A DNA stretch of 64,000 nt from Asparagopsis taxiformis (lineage: Eukaryota > Rhodophyta > Florideophyceae > Bonnemaisoniales > Bonnemaisoniaceae), in NCBI GenBank assembly GCA_030407315.1, contig JALQPE010001817.1:62001-126000 (forward strand). The letters are read 5' to 3'. Made by a program: the position numbers and the translations under genes. Positions 39,901-50,418 of the stretch are shown in pieces (the stretch's first letter is position 1; each line of letters starts with the position of its first letter). The notes beneath the pieces were generated by a model. That model was not told the origin of the DNA. It saw nothing but the letters and a program-made list of their open reading frames with translations, and ran no database searches.

Positions 39901-42900
39901 TGTCATCTCGAGATGAATTTGACTGCAGTTCATCTTTCTCTATAATACGAATAGAAAGCTGCCGTTTGCTTGGAGCAGCAAGAGGATTGTCCCAGGAATA
40001 CCTTGTTGTTTTTCCAGCTCGCAATAACCACGGCCTATCGGAAGACCCAATTTGAGAAAAAGCGATTGCCCGTTCTTTGCACAAATTCACAACTCTATAT
40101 GGCGGGTTCTGCCTATCTTCCGGGAATATAACCAACGCTCGAGATGATCCTTCCAAGCCTTTCGACGCGACTCTTGCAATGTATTGTTCATGGGACTTTG
40201 GACGGTACATTTTCGCTGGTAGTTCTCGAGAATGTCCAATATCAAGGGGAACTGCTGGCGACCATATCCAGTCACTCTGCCCACTGGCTTCTGAAAGTCG
40301 TAAGTGCACAGCCTTCTCAGCTGACTTCGAATCCCAATGTATGCACTTCGAGTTGCCAGGAGGTAGAGTGTTCAACAATCGCATACGACAATTTCCATGT
40401 GAATCGAGCGCAGATGACTGGCACCACTGTATTGTGCTTGGTGTGTTGTTAACTATCCAAGAAGAGTTTCGGATCATAATCACTGAAGAAGTAGAACCAA
40501 GACCCACTACAGGACGTACTTCAAGCTCGAGAGAACGTCCTGACAAACCAATCGCCATTGGCTTTTGAATGTCATCCAGGATTGACGGGATTGTCCACCA
40601 TTCCGAGCTATCTATTATATCGCTGGAATCTCCCGGTCCTCCGAATTCTCCTCTCGGAATGCGTATCGAGAGATAAGGACCTTCTAAACACAAAAAGTTG
40701 TCCGGGTCTTCGGATGGAGGACACGATCGCATGTAGAGAACTTTTCCCCCTGTACCATAGTAGGAGCTTCGGCTGCAAACTTCAATATTGCAATCCGAGC
40801 GATTTCGAATCCAATATCCAGTGGAGATCACAAAGTGTGGAACATTGTTCTGAACCAGTGATATTTTAGCACGGAAATCTTTCCTTGTGCTTCCCCTGCT
40901 GTCCGGGTTGACTCCTGGTGTGAGCATGATTGCCTTTTTCTTCCCTTTGCCCAGGATGCTGAAGTTGATCGCAGGTCCAAACGCTGTCGAGGCAGCGCTT
41001 GATTCCAATGTCCCGGATATATGTGGGTCATTGTTGTACGCGAGGGCAAGGTATGAAGTGTTCATACTTTCGCCGGAAAAATGTAGATGGGAAACAGCTA
41101 AAGGATCAATCACGCCAGCTGCAAGGACGGCACCTTCGCTTCCTGGCTCTATGCGAGTTAGAGAACCTGAAGCAGGGAAGTGTTGTGATATCCTGTACGA
41201 AAGCGGTCCAGGAAGTTTGTTTTCCAGGATGATAGGTGCTTTCAGACAAATGTCTAGCCAGGGATATTCATTTGGAGTCTGGGGAATAGCTGTCATGTTT
41301 TCAATGGTGGGGACAATTGCAAGAAAGAAGTCAGATGATTCCCATTGACGAGCCTTGCATTTTAAGATATGCTCATTCAAAGCGGGCTTAGATCTGTCTG
41401 AAGATCCCTGTTGGGTGATTGCCTTCAAAAGTTTTGATGAGCTGGCAGAGGTACTGTTGGCATTCTGTTGGGCATCCTTAGCCTTTTGGAAGAGCCATGA
41501 TGCACTTGGTAGCAGTGGACTCCAATCAAATGTATAACTTGATGAAGAAGAGTCGGCTTTGTTACCAAGTCTTCCCTGTTGCGATATTCCCAGTATTTCT
41601 GGTCGGACTCGGATCGCACGATTGGCATCGTTGAGTGGAAGAGCAAAATAGGAGCCAGGTGCAATACGGATTCTCTGGTTTTCTTCTTCAGGACGGCGAG
41701 GATTAGGGTTTTCGCCGTGTGAACAGTTCAATTCCAATGCCGTGTCTGTTTCATTCACAATACGGAGTAAAGATCGGATGATGCAAACAGGAACACCGCT
41801 GTTCATTTGCACTTCCCAAACAACTCGGACAGGTGCCAAATGTGAAGAAGTATGATGATGTTGCATGGCATCTATGTTGGGGTAAAACGTCACATAGTGT
41901 ATGCCAATTTCAGCTGCTGAAACAGAGACAGGTGAGCAGGATGGTATCGACAAAGAACATTGCAGGGCTTTCGTTCTTGCATCACCATCCTCACCAGCTG
42001 GGGAAGACACAAGTTCTTCTGTTTGAACTCCTACTTCAACCTCGGCATTGACCGCAATAGTGGTGCGCTTCAATGAACCCGGCAGCGTCATTGCCACGGG
42101 TACACCCAATTCGTTTTTCACAAGGAAAGCAGCTACACTCGGTTGGCGGGCTGATGAAGATTTGTCTAGTTGCTCTCGGTTTTTGGGTGTCTGCAGATGG
42201 TCATCTGCGCTTTCCACAGAATCGTTAACAGTGCGCTTGGTAGCAACTGTCTGAAGCGAATTTGCTACAGTCTTGACCGCAGATACTGTCGTAGGAGTTA
42301 GATTGATGTCAAGTCGTTGATCAGATTGGACAACAATCGATCTACTACCACTCAAACCATGACTCATACTAGCCGCTACACGCCACGGTTCTATAGCGGG
42401 TTCCCACCATCCCTTCTCCGAATTGAAGAGATTCATAAACACTTCACTCTCAATTTGAACCATGTCTGGCATGTTTGCTTGAAATCTAAAGGATTGGAAG
42501 TACAACTCTAGGACGGGAACAAACCGACCATATCCTTCATCTGTTATGAGGTATCTTGCGACTGGGGTATAAATTGAAACACTCATGCTTTTGCGAGCTT
42601 GCTTCCGTTGTTTTTCTTTGGCAGTCAACTCAAATGTCGGTCCAGTATCTGGGATGCGAGCAGCTTGTTTCCAGTCCCGATTGAGGAGATAGCTGTCCTT
42701 CATTCTATTCACACGGGTAAACACAGCGCGGAGAAGAGGTACTTCCTGTACGTTGAGTAGGCAAAGAATAGAATCCACTGAAACATCCAGACATCTTCCT
42801 CTCTCATCCACATCAGGACCCGAGTATTCGATAAAAGAATTTGTTGGGTATAGCATAGGGGATTTTTGCCGTTCATACTGACGGGCTGCTAGGTATGTTC

Positions 42901-45900
42901 GACCGTGACTATCAGTGACGTGCACCAAACTTGGGAAGTTTGCCGCAGTAGAAATTTCCAATCGTGATGATCGTAAAGACATACTCTTTGCACCTGTCCC
43001 TCTCATCCATTCTATCTTCGTTTGAAACTCTCCTGTGAGCACGAGAGCTCGTCTATCCTCCAGGTCTTCTTCTGCAAATATCAAGACGTGAGAATCACTC
43101 AAAACAGCATTGACGGTGCGCCCAAGATATTCAATGTCTGGAGCATATGGAGAAGTGGGCAGATATGGCCAGCCAGGGATTGCCAAGAAAGTGAGGTCTC
43201 GCACTAACTCCGGAGCAATTTGCATCTGGAATCCACTCAGGAAGAGGAACATGCTTGGTGGCCCGTCTTCTTTCTCGTATGTCAACGTCAAATTTTCTTC
43301 CATGGCACCATGAAGCTCATTCTCTGTCAAATCATTCTTCGCCAATGGCACTAAGAATGTCCTATGTGCATCAGATGCTTCTGGTCTCAAGTCAGAAAGT
43401 GACAGGAGTTGCGCATTCAGCTCAATCATTAATGCCTTTGGAGTTGATAGACCTATATCCATCTTAATATCTCGCATTGTGACACCGACTACTTTGCATG
43501 TCTCTTCGGACACATTCCACCCCCTTGAAAGTTCTACCCTTAGTCCTTCAATCATAAAGCTCACTTCTAGCTTCTTTTCCTTCACATTTTCTTTGTTTTC
43601 AGCGGGAGAAATAGCTTCGAAGGGAACTGGTTCAGTAGCAACTGTGGTTTCTGAGAATGTGGCTTGCATTGCATCATGTACATCATTATCAACAACGGTT
43701 TCAGGAGTTCCATCATCCAAGAGCGTGCCCTGGTTCAAGTCCATCGGAATTTCAAGTCCGTCAATCGTTTCTGCAAAGTTCTCGGTGAGCACAAAGTACA
43801 ATACAGTATATTGTGCCTCGCAAAACTGTAGAAAGATATCCGCTTTGGGGCGCAGTGAAACAACTCTAAATGGAGCAGGTTGCGGTGACCCTTCTTCAGC
43901 ATCCAGATGTTTCACTGCAATATTCATTTCAGCATCTACATTGTTCAAAAACCTGGATGAAATACGTCGTGATGCCACACGTTTGCTAGAAGGTAGAACG
44001 TAGTCGACTGCAAAATTGGCTCCCGAAAATCGCACATACCATTCCTTTTGACCTGATGTGTGATTTCTGTTACTGATGAGAATACTGCCGAATGAGATGT
44101 TCAAGGATTCTGATGAACAACCTGAATGACGAGGTACATGCACGAGCACGTCCTTGAAGTCTACTTCAATAATGAATCTGTCCGCTTCACTCGCTATTGA
44201 TGTTGCGATTGCTTGTTGCCCTTCAGCAGTATATTGACTTGCAAAATCTTGTCTTACGATATCAAGGGCTGGTTGTATACCATTGAGAAGAGCTGATACA
44301 TATTGTTGTATAACCTCTGAGAATCGGTACAAAAATGATAGCCTGATTCCTTGAAATTGCACTTGAAGCTTATACTTTTCATCCCTTGTCGTTGGAATAG
44401 AAAGTGTCCACTGGTCCTTTCGTGGGATATCTTGCAAACCACTTTTCTGGGGAAGATCTGCATTGGAATCACCGCGCATCCCATATGTCATTACCTCCAT
44501 GTGTTCTTCAATAGAAGCAGTGAGGTCGCGAATTGAGAAAGATCCAAAATCCCCCCATGCTCTCATATTGGACTTTTGGTCTCTGACAAAGTGAACTGTG
44601 CTGTCTTTCATTTCAATAATTGCAATTGCACCTCCAGATGCTACAAGTTGGAACTTGAAACCATCAAACTCGGAGACAATTGAGGTCTGTCGTTGGGCTA
44701 CACTGGCGACGAGGTCAAAGCCCTGTAATCCTGAATTGTCCGGGAGATGGGAAGATGACTGTTCTGGGGCTTTTGCTTCTTGATCTGAAAGCTTCTCGTT
44801 AATCTCGCGGCGAGATTTCTGTGCATGTTTTCGTACTCCATAGAAGAATGAAGCAAGTCTAGTATATGTTTCTCTGACACAAATCATGTTCAGTGAACGG
44901 AAGCGAAGATAAACATCTTGCTTATTCATGGCAAAGTTCAGCGTATATCTCAAAGTCACAAAGTTTCCGTTATCTTCGGAGTGAAGCTGTCGTGCGTTGC
45001 TAATTTCAGCTGTACTCCGGGGAGGAGATACACCTTTAGCTCCCTCAAGTGTTCCTGCGTATATAAGGTTTCTGAAAGCAGCTGTGCTACCTCGACTCCC
45101 ATCTGTAACAGACCAGCTCTGCAGAGAAAAACCTGCTTGCAGGCTTACTTGACCCGTCTTAACGACACTAGCAGCCATGCGTGTAGCAACAGCTGTGACC
45201 AATCGAACATCTCGGCTATCCTGCAGCTCCACGGATACTTTTCTTATCATCAGTTTTACGTCATATGATGCCATAGCTGTAGCACCATTAATGGCAGCAG
45301 CTTCCGAAACATTGAGGCTTGCACGTCTATCACTGGGAGTTTTCTTGATCTGTTGAACAGATGCTCCCGAAACTGAAGATTCGGTCATAGCGCCGTTATC
45401 ACTTCGCCATCCTGCGTTCGTATTTTGATTATGTGGACCTGGGAAGTTACCAGACTTTGTTGACGAAACGGCACTGCCCCATCTTTGACTAATGACGAGT
45501 AAATGCTGAAAGGCTGATTGTGTCAACACCAGAGAGAGGCAGGGGATATTTCCGCGGACCTTAAACTTTGCCAAACGGTCTGCATCATCATTAACTCGAG
45601 TACCAGGGGCCTGCGCGACTTGTGCCACACTGGCATCACGGAGCGTCTGAAGAATGAAACGCAACGAAAAGGGCCGGATGATTCGTTCGATACGGGATGT
45701 GTCCAAACATCTTTGTTCTGGGATCCCAAAATCTGATCCAGCCAACGGGCTGTTGTTTGCGCTGAGGCTCTGGGAAACTGCTGTTGTCAGGTCCGGCGAA
45801 AAGTATACACCAAGGTCATCAAGTGTTAACACATAGTTGGAATATCGAATCAATGTCTTCTCTGGTTTTGCACCATGTCCAGCAAGGAGTGGTGCATTAT

Positions 45901-48400
45901 CCGATGTGCAGACACCAAGTGTTCCCATGTTGACAACAATTGCGGGCGCAGTTTCCAATGGGCTGCGAACTATAAAACGTGGAGCAAGAATAACGGCATT
46001 GATCTGCAATGGTACAGTGTGCGCAAGCAAACTTTGTTCCAATTCCATTCTGAGCTCAGCTAATCGTGCGCCAGCGGCTGCACCAAGGAACGCCATTATT
46101 GGATCTTGGGCCATGCCCTTAGGTTGCCAGAACTTCAAACCCCATAGGAAAGAACCTTTGGGACCATCGACGATTGCCTCCAGCGTCGCGACAGATATAT
46201 CCAGTGTACTAACGGTGGTCTTTGATTGCTTGTCACCACTCCCTACTTTTCGGGCGTATCGAAAGGCTGCAATGTACTTCTGACTTTCTGGCGAAGATTT
46301 TGGGTTACCCAGAAACTCTGACTCTGTTACACGAAAAGTTGATATTGGAGACGAGTCTCGACTTCTATTTACACCTTGCATTCGATGCCGAGACCGTTGG
46401 GTATCTCCAAAGTCCAACTCACTTTCAAATGCCTCTTCAACAGCCCTCTCATGAGGCCTGAAGTAGCTGTCACCCGGCAAATGGATACCGTCTTCATCAT
46501 CTGATTCGTCCTCTTCCAAGAGCAGATCCTTTGCTGGATTTGAGCCGCTCCTAATGGAATCAATAGCTTCCGAAACATCTGTGGGATATGAAGATACATT
46601 TGATGAGAACAAGTGTTCATGGGTTCCAGAAATTGGAATTTGACGCCCATATGCTAATCTAGTGTTGTTGTACATATCCCATGCCTCAATTGTACCAAGG
46701 ACAGCTTCAATAGTGATGTTACCACCTGGAGAAAAGAGAACACCCATTCTGAGGTCACGGAGGTCCAAAGAAACACGTGGGGTTGACAAATGTGGAAAAC
46801 CCTTTTCTGACAACCTCACGCTGGCGCCTTGAAGCAAAAATGCAACCCGGAGGTATATAGAGGAGTCATCAGCTAGTTGATCTTGATCATCGCCCATATC
46901 TTCAGGGGTCAGCCGTGCATCTGGTAATGGGGAAGGTGATGGGGGCTTTTCGGGCTGCTGCTCCTCAGTCGTATCCTCAGAATACCCAAGCATCTTCCAA
47001 AATGATGAAGTCGTAGTTCCTTTCGATGTGGGCGCATTTGCAGGGCTTTCTGGTTGTGCCACTGGTTTCCAAGTTTCCTCGCTGAGTTGAATTTGTCTGT
47101 CGGCTATATCGCGGAACGCAATGATTTCTTCATAAGGCGTACGATCCTCAAGCTGCTCGAGTTCTTCAACAATTTGGGGCGGTTCTTCGATGCCCGTTCG
47201 TCTGGCCTTGAGCAATGATTTCCAAAGTGCGAGGTACACAAGACGCCTATCACGAGCTTCAGCAATTCCTTTCTCTGTAAAGCGGAGTGCGCGCGCCCGC
47301 CGGGTACTGAAACCTGGAAGTAGCTGATCCAGAGCCCACGTCCAGCGCAGTTTGGGAGCCTTTGGTCTGTAGCCACGAGTGGAAATACGCGCAAAATATA
47401 CGGAAGTTTGAAGAATGCATGCGTATTGTACATCATCGAGATCTACGACGACATCTGGGAAACGAATGTCCAAATCGACGGCAGGTTTCGACGAGGGCTG
47501 TTGGTTGGGAGAGTGTTGAGCTTCGAGGCAGAGACGGAGCGAACCGTTGACAGAATGCAGAACTGTCGAAACAGCCGGAGCTGTGGCTGTATGGTCCGCG
47601 GTATGTCCCTCTGTGATGAATTGTTTGAGGAGTTGGGGTGTACTGAAACGTTTTGTTGGAATGCTTGGATCGTGGTCGGTAGTTGTCGAGGCTGACGACG
47701 TGTCACGAGAGGTAATTGGAGACCAGTCTATACGGAAGCCTTCTACTCGGAGCAATTTTCGTGTACTGTTGCCTGGGTCGAGCTCTACGAAAGCCTCTTC
47801 CCAATCTGCATTTGCGGATACTAAATGAAGGGCGGAACAGATGAGGGAGATGACATAGGGGTGACGAGGATCTGAGAAAGGATCCTCGAATCGAATATTA
47901 ATATCGCGAAGATGAATCTGAATATTATCGATAATCTTTGCTCGAAGCTGGTCACTGACCAACCAAGATGCCCAGGTGGAGGAGGTCGGGTTGTCACTAG
48001 TGACGCCCCAGGAAGCCTCACGGACGGCATCATCTGTGTCGAGTTTTGCGCGTTTGATGCGTCTATGTCTTTGTTCGAGTTCATTGTCATCGGAGCCGTC
48101 GCCACGAACGGGTCGGGCGATAATGGAGACATCATGCATGTCAATACGAACGGGGGTGGTACCGATGGAATTCCATGGAACGTGCAAACGAAGTAAGCCG
48201 ATAAAGCCTGCATGAACTGTGACGGGAAGGTGAAGCCCTAGCGTTTCGAAGAGGACAGCTAGGGCGTCTGGACGAAGCGCCACGCCTCGAAGCTCGACGA
48301 GCCCGGACCATGCTCCGAAACGCACACTGTCACGATCAATTCCCTCGAGATATTGTCCTAGGACGCGAGTGAGTACATCGGCCAGGACACTTTCCAGCAT
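36956..48400 (-). CDS. VPS13: VPS13 bridge-like lipid transfer protein with C-terminal UBA
   Basis: The product is 3814 aa in one exon from ATG 48400. The N-terminal chorein domain (residues 1-120) starts MLESVLADVLTRVLGQYLEG. The long repeating beta-groove region follows. The VAB/SHR-binding region lies near 1950-2820 (YWIRNRSDCNIEV, YRVVNLCKERAI). The VPS13 C-terminal helices (about 3245-3420) have the Gly-rich pattern from NPAALFDSVG to GGVAKPVAGAIDL. The usual C-terminal PH-like area is beta-rich and hard to assign. The last 40 residues (VQLLLNMGFEEGAARRALNEANGDF) are a UBA domain. VPS13 proteins move lipids between membranes at contact sites; the UBA would bind ubiquitin. Human VPS13D has an internal UBA, so a terminal one is noteworthy. 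Confidence 0.93.
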   Translation of the reverse strand: MLESVLADVLTRVLGQYLEGIDRDSVRFGAWSGLVELRGVALRPDALAVLFETLGLHLPVTVHAGFIGLLRLHVPWNSIGTTPVRIDMHDVSIIARPVRGDGSDDNELEQRHRRIKRAKLDTDDAVREASWGVTSDNPTSSTWASWLVSDQLRAKIIDNIQIHLRDINIRFEDPFSDPRHPYVISLICSALHLVSANADWEEAFVELDPGNSTRKLLRVEGFRIDWSPITSRDTSSASTTTDHDPSIPTKRFSTPQLLKQFITEGHTADHTATAPAVSTVLHSVNGSLRLCLEAQHSPNQQPSSKPAVDLDIRFPDVVVDLDDVQYACILQTSVYFARISTRGYRPKAPKLRWTWALDQLLPGFSTRRARALRFTEKGIAEARDRRLVYLALWKSLLKARRTGIEEPPQIVEELEQLEDRTPYEEIIAFRDIADRQIQLSEETWKPVAQPESPANAPTSKGTTTSSFWKMLGYSEDTTEEQQPEKPPSPSPLPDARLTPEDMGDDQDQLADDSSIYLRVAFLLQGASVRLSEKGFPHLSTPRVSLDLRDLRMGVLFSPGGNITIEAVLGTIEAWDMYNNTRLAYGRQIPISGTHEHLFSSNVSSYPTDVSEAIDSIRSGSNPAKDLLLEEDESDDEDGIHLPGDSYFRPHERAVEEAFESELDFGDTQRSRHRMQGVNRSRDSSPISTFRVTESEFLGNPKSSPESQKYIAAFRYARKVGSGDKQSKTTVSTLDISVATLEAIVDGPKGSFLWGLKFWQPKGMAQDPIMAFLGAAAGARLAELRMELEQSLLAHTVPLQINAVILAPRFIVRSPLETAPAIVVNMGTLGVCTSDNAPLLAGHGAKPEKTLIRYSNYVLTLDDLGVYFSPDLTTAVSQSLSANNSPLAGSDFGIPEQRCLDTSRIERIIRPFSLRFILQTLRDASVAQVAQAPGTRVNDDADRLAKFKVRGNIPCLSLVLTQSAFQHLLVISQRWGSAVSSTKSGNFPGPHNQNTNAGWRSDNGAMTESSVSGASVQQIKKTPSDRRASLNVSEAAAINGATAMASYDVKLMIRKVSVELQDSRDVRLVTAVATRMAASVVKTGQVSLQAGFSLQSWSVTDGSRGSTAAFRNLIYAGTLEGAKGVSPPRSTAEISNARQLHSEDNGNFVTLRYTLNFAMNKQDVYLRFRSLNMICVRETYTRLASFFYGVRKHAQKSRREINEKLSDQEAKAPEQSSSHLPDNSGLQGFDLVASVAQRQTSIVSEFDGFKFQLVASGGAIAIIEMKDSTVHFVRDQKSNMRAWGDFGSFSIRDLTASIEEHMEVMTYGMRGDSNADLPQKSGLQDIPRKDQWTLSIPTTRDEKYKLQVQFQGIRLSFLYRFSEVIQQYVSALLNGIQPALDIVRQDFASQYTAEGQQAIATSIASEADRFIIEVDFKDVLVHVPRHSGCSSESLNISFGSILISNRNHTSGQKEWYVRFSGANFAVDYVLPSSKRVASRRISSRFLNNVDAEMNIAVKHLDAEEGSPQPAPFRVVSLRPKADIFLQFCEAQYTVLYFVLTENFAETIDGLEIPMDLNQGTLLDDGTPETVVDNDVHDAMQATFSETTVATEPVPFEAISPAENKENVKEKKLEVSFMIEGLRVELSRGWNVSEETCKVVGVTMRDIKMDIGLSTPKALMIELNAQLLSLSDLRPEASDAHRTFLVPLAKNDLTENELHGAMEENLTLTYEKEDGPPSMFLFLSGFQMQIAPELVRDLTFLAIPGWPYLPTSPYAPDIEYLGRTVNAVLSDSHVLIFAEEDLEDRRALVLTGEFQTKIEWMRGTGAKSMSLRSSRLEISTAANFPSLVHVTDSHGRTYLAARQYERQKSPMLYPTNSFIEYSGPDVDERGRCLDVSVDSILCLLNVQEVPLLRAVFTRVNRMKDSYLLNRDWKQAARIPDTGPTFELTAKEKQRKQARKSMSVSIYTPVARYLITDEGYGRFVPVLELYFQSFRFQANMPDMVQIESEVFMNLFNSEKGWWEPAIEPWRVAASMSHGLSGSRSIVVQSDQRLDINLTPTTVSAVKTVANSLQTVATKRTVNDSVESADDHLQTPKNREQLDKSSSARQPSVAAFLVKNELGVPVAMTLPGSLKRTTIAVNAEVEVGVQTEELVSSPAGEDGDARTKALQCSLSIPSCSPVSVSAAEIGIHYVTFYPNIDAMQHHHTSSHLAPVRVVWEVQMNSGVPVCIIRSLLRIVNETDTALELNCSHGENPNPRRPEEENQRIRIAPGSYFALPLNDANRAIRVRPEILGISQQGRLGNKADSSSSSYTFDWSPLLPSASWLFQKAKDAQQNANSTSASSSKLLKAITQQGSSDRSKPALNEHILKCKARQWESSDFFLAIVPTIENMTAIPQTPNEYPWLDICLKAPIILENKLPGPLSYRISQHFPASGSLTRIEPGSEGAVLAAGVIDPLAVSHLHFSGESMNTSYLALAYNNDPHISGTLESSAASTAFGPAINFSILGKGKKKAIMLTPGVNPDSRGSTRKDFRAKISLVQNNVPHFVISTGYWIRNRSDCNIEVCSRSSYYGTGGKVLYMRSCPPSEDPDNFLCLEGPYLSIRIPRGEFGGPGDSSDIIDSSEWWTIPSILDDIQKPMAIGLSGRSLELEVRPVVGLGSTSSVIMIRNSSWIVNNTPSTIQWCQSSALDSHGNCRMRLLNTLPPGNSKCIHWDSKSAEKAVHLRLSEASGQSDWIWSPAVPLDIGHSRELPAKMYRPKSHEQYIARVASKGLEGSSRALVIFPEDRQNPPYRVVNLCKERAIAFSQIGSSDRPWLLRAGKTTRYSWDNPLAAPSKRQLSIRIIEKDELQSNSSRDDSGNPSSRNTPKHPKCSLNIDVVGDRVKVLSDEYTPTIVINISVDGPTKIVTFCDEDEHGEAVTEVGSSSKLDSNASNHSEEEYSAESVLVVGWDDISQRQGSASDTAAGQRFSSRIYDYPLKVAEKKDRRYRRKKKDVETDAAVFLHSVGISVVTSEPLELMYIHSRDVRMKYDAYDNLQCVSLHIREFQIDNQLRTPPFPVMLWNAESATGRSDGASSSTNNRNGKDVIHVELHRSVTDDDILMIKTFQMAIEPLSLSIDDELISQVLRFVSDAALDGAGDIESLSGADDDKLMFNHLLGVELENMNEQNKNRLDHPVSSGRIYLDHFEIESTALRFTSVGSGSALVKAAGIMPSARALVALVLNVENCDFEFQALDVRNVFDSVHHFAVLVREYYIAQLNNQRMKLLASNALMGNPAALFDSVGTGARDFFTEPGRAKGSAEFVASVGRGSKSLLTHTVGGIVESVSSIPRAVSTGLEKAVGDNEYLAERSRIRGSQLSGGYRSGSNNAAQGLATGALSFAHGISSGVTGFVREPVQGARQGGAGGLLKGIGKAFIGGVAKPVAGAIDLVAEPTVALSRQVADHDGEHVQEATPVRAPRVFRGRSAQLEGYDERLAIGNTLFQAVQLMSGLRFSGDLLAWVELSDRPGREEVNSEAWVWKIVQRHCRNGKGRKRKSDGVEKIRLALVSQEDVVVASLDGKLVQSVPLFSDAQYSVVGHGKELHVTITSQGERREVGRSGSVFSAPWDAPVTRRRPAVGEKRIERVACGSFDARDELHVVLLEVLGRERDGGKGGRAVELERIGEGGKDDDVELQVQGAHTAADGRVVFTPLGMPGRDEASSTTSLQGRVDALVARGASIVIANASGHVLVGAGRRVEARSAMAIGGFERGRGMWLDVEGLDDGEVMIDASGEEVTTSCRGVWASVRHRGACVVVWVTDDEFADEVQLLLNMGFEEGAARRALNEANGDFVVAVDVLTKV

Positions 48401-48702
48401 ATTGATGGCCTGGTTATGCGGGTCAATGCGTCATTGAAGACGACTGCTGGGTACAAGAAATGAAGTGTGCAATTTGGATGCAAAAAGTAAGGTGACGGCG
48501 AGTGGAGTGGAGTTGGCACCTGTCCAGTTTCTATTGGCTGTGACTGAACTGTAAGGGGGGACTGAGCAGATAAGCTGCGCTGTGCGTGCTGGACGTAAGA
48601 TGATGAGTGCTCACGTATCGGGCATGGCGTCACATGGCATCGCGCCGGGGGAGCACTACTCGCGGAGATCAATTGAGTTGTCCATCATGTTTACAAAGCA
48701 AG
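48401..48702. promoter_or_regulatory. Promoter region of VPS13
   Basis: Between the end of the TBL1-like gene and the VPS13 start. An inverted CCAAT (ATTGG, 48533-48537) lies 133 bp upstream of the VPS13 ATG. Confidence 0.4.
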
Positions 48703-50418
48703 TTACAATTGCACTGTGCTTGCGGACATTTTTCGTAAATCTACGACACATACAGTATTACTACTGAAGCATGCCGACAGCTTATCGCCGGCTGGATTCC
48801 AAGCAACCTCGAAAATGCCCCCGTTCCCTCTAAATGTTTTCAGCAGCGTACCATCCTTGGCATTCCAAATGTTCAGACAGCGATCAAATGATCCGCTTGC
48901 CAAGAACTGTCCATCCGGGCTGTAATCTAAAGAGTACACCGGATCGGTGTGACCCGCCAGAGTTTTCAGACATCGACCCAAATTTACATCCCAGATCTTC
49001 ACCATCGAGTCAAACGACGCAGTGGCCAGCACTAGTCGTCGGTGCATACTAGGACACCATTGCATTGTGTATACTTCCCTCGTATGTTCCCCCAAGTTGT
49101 GCACCAGCACGCTCGTCTTCGTGCTCCAGATTTTCGCTGTGTAGTCATCCGAGCAAGATGCTAGTAGGTTGCCAGAAGGGTCAAACTTTAGGCAGTTAAT
49201 TTCGTCCGCATGGCCCTGATATGTTCGCAACGGTGTATTCGATTCAACTGAGCACCAGTATATCATTTTGTCGGTAGAGCACGACGCAAATGTCTCGTTA
49301 TCTCTCCAATCGACGTCCAGAGTCGGAGCATCATGAAATGAGAACTGTTTCAGACACCGACCCGTCTCTGCATTCCAAACCGCCGTCGTTTTGTCAACCG
49401 ATCCCGACAAAATGTAGTTTCCCTTTTTGTTCCATTTCAACGAGAACAAAGGTCCCTTATGCATCATTAGCGTATGTTTCAGTTCTCCCGTTTCAGTCCA
49501 GATCCGCGCGCAACCATCATATGAGCCTGTAGCCAGCAAAGTCCCATCCGGATTCCAATCCACTGTTGTAACGTCGTTTGCTTTTTTCCGGTTGCCGCTA
49601 GCCGGTGAAGGTTGTGGCGACATAGTATGTTGTAGTACGATCGGCTGTGCGGCAGCGGCCGCAGCAGACGAAGATGGAGTCGGTAAATTTGCAGGAATTG
49701 GCCAAATACGCGCGGTAGAGTCACCGGATCCAGTAGCTAGAACCGATGTGCGAGGATTCCATGAACAGACAAACACCTCTGACGAATGGCCCTTCAAACT
49801 AAGAATATCCGAGTCGGCGACGACGAGGCTATCCTTCGCCTTTTCGGTTTGTTTCTCGCCGCTCGCGCCGGTGTCCTTTTCGTCCACGTCCATACCGGTT
49901 ACCTCGCCGTTACCCGAGTTTGCGACCTTGTCCTGCCATCCCGACTTGAAATCTTGCACGCAGAGGCAGCGATGCACGTTGAGCAAAGATGTGACGCCAT
50001 CCATGGCGGAGGTTCCGACTGGTGGATTTCGACCGTCGTCCAGGAGACTTTCTTCTATCTCCACAAAGTTGACGCCTCTCTGGACGAAGGATAGAAGGGC
50101 GCCGGGCGGTATTTGCGAACCGTCAATCTTGGTTTTCACAACTTGGCTTTCGTAGCCGAAAGTGAACGCCGAATGTACATAACCTGGGCGCGGGAAGCGG
50201 CGGAAAACGTGCTAGTTAGTGGCACTGTGGAGTGTATGAAAGAGGTATGTTTACACCGGTTCACATGATGAAGGCATTCCAATTTGGACAGCACACAACG
50301 CGATACGCAGAGATGATATAAAAGATGAAAGTGACCTACCTGATTCTTGAAGATAACGGAAGACAAGATAATTAATCTCATCAGAATTGACAGAACTGTG
50401 GGGAGCTTGTGACGTCAT
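48703..50418 (-). CDS. TBL1: TBL1-like LisH/WD40 corepressor subunit
   Basis: There are two exons. Exon 1, 50340-50418 from the ATG at 50418, encodes the LisH dimerisation motif SDEINYLVFRYLQES. The intron is 50184-50339 (156 nt, GTAGGT...CCCAG, phase 1). Exon 2, 48703-50183, resumes with GYVHSAFTFGYES, completing the LisH motif, then an F-box-like segment (IPPGALLSFVQRGVNFVEIE), a charged linker, and eight WD40 blades from about LKGHSSEVFVCSWNP to VCVVDLRK. Total 519 aa, normal for TBL1/TBLR1. The family is a core of NCoR/SMRT-HDAC3 corepressor complexes in animals, and the plant counterpart is HOS15. The exon 1 match is a strong check on the splice. Confidence 0.92.

Noticed and set aside
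37000..48300. Many plus-strand frames opposite VPS13
   Set aside because: All lie antisense to a continuous, domain-rich 3814-codon gene and have no family features.
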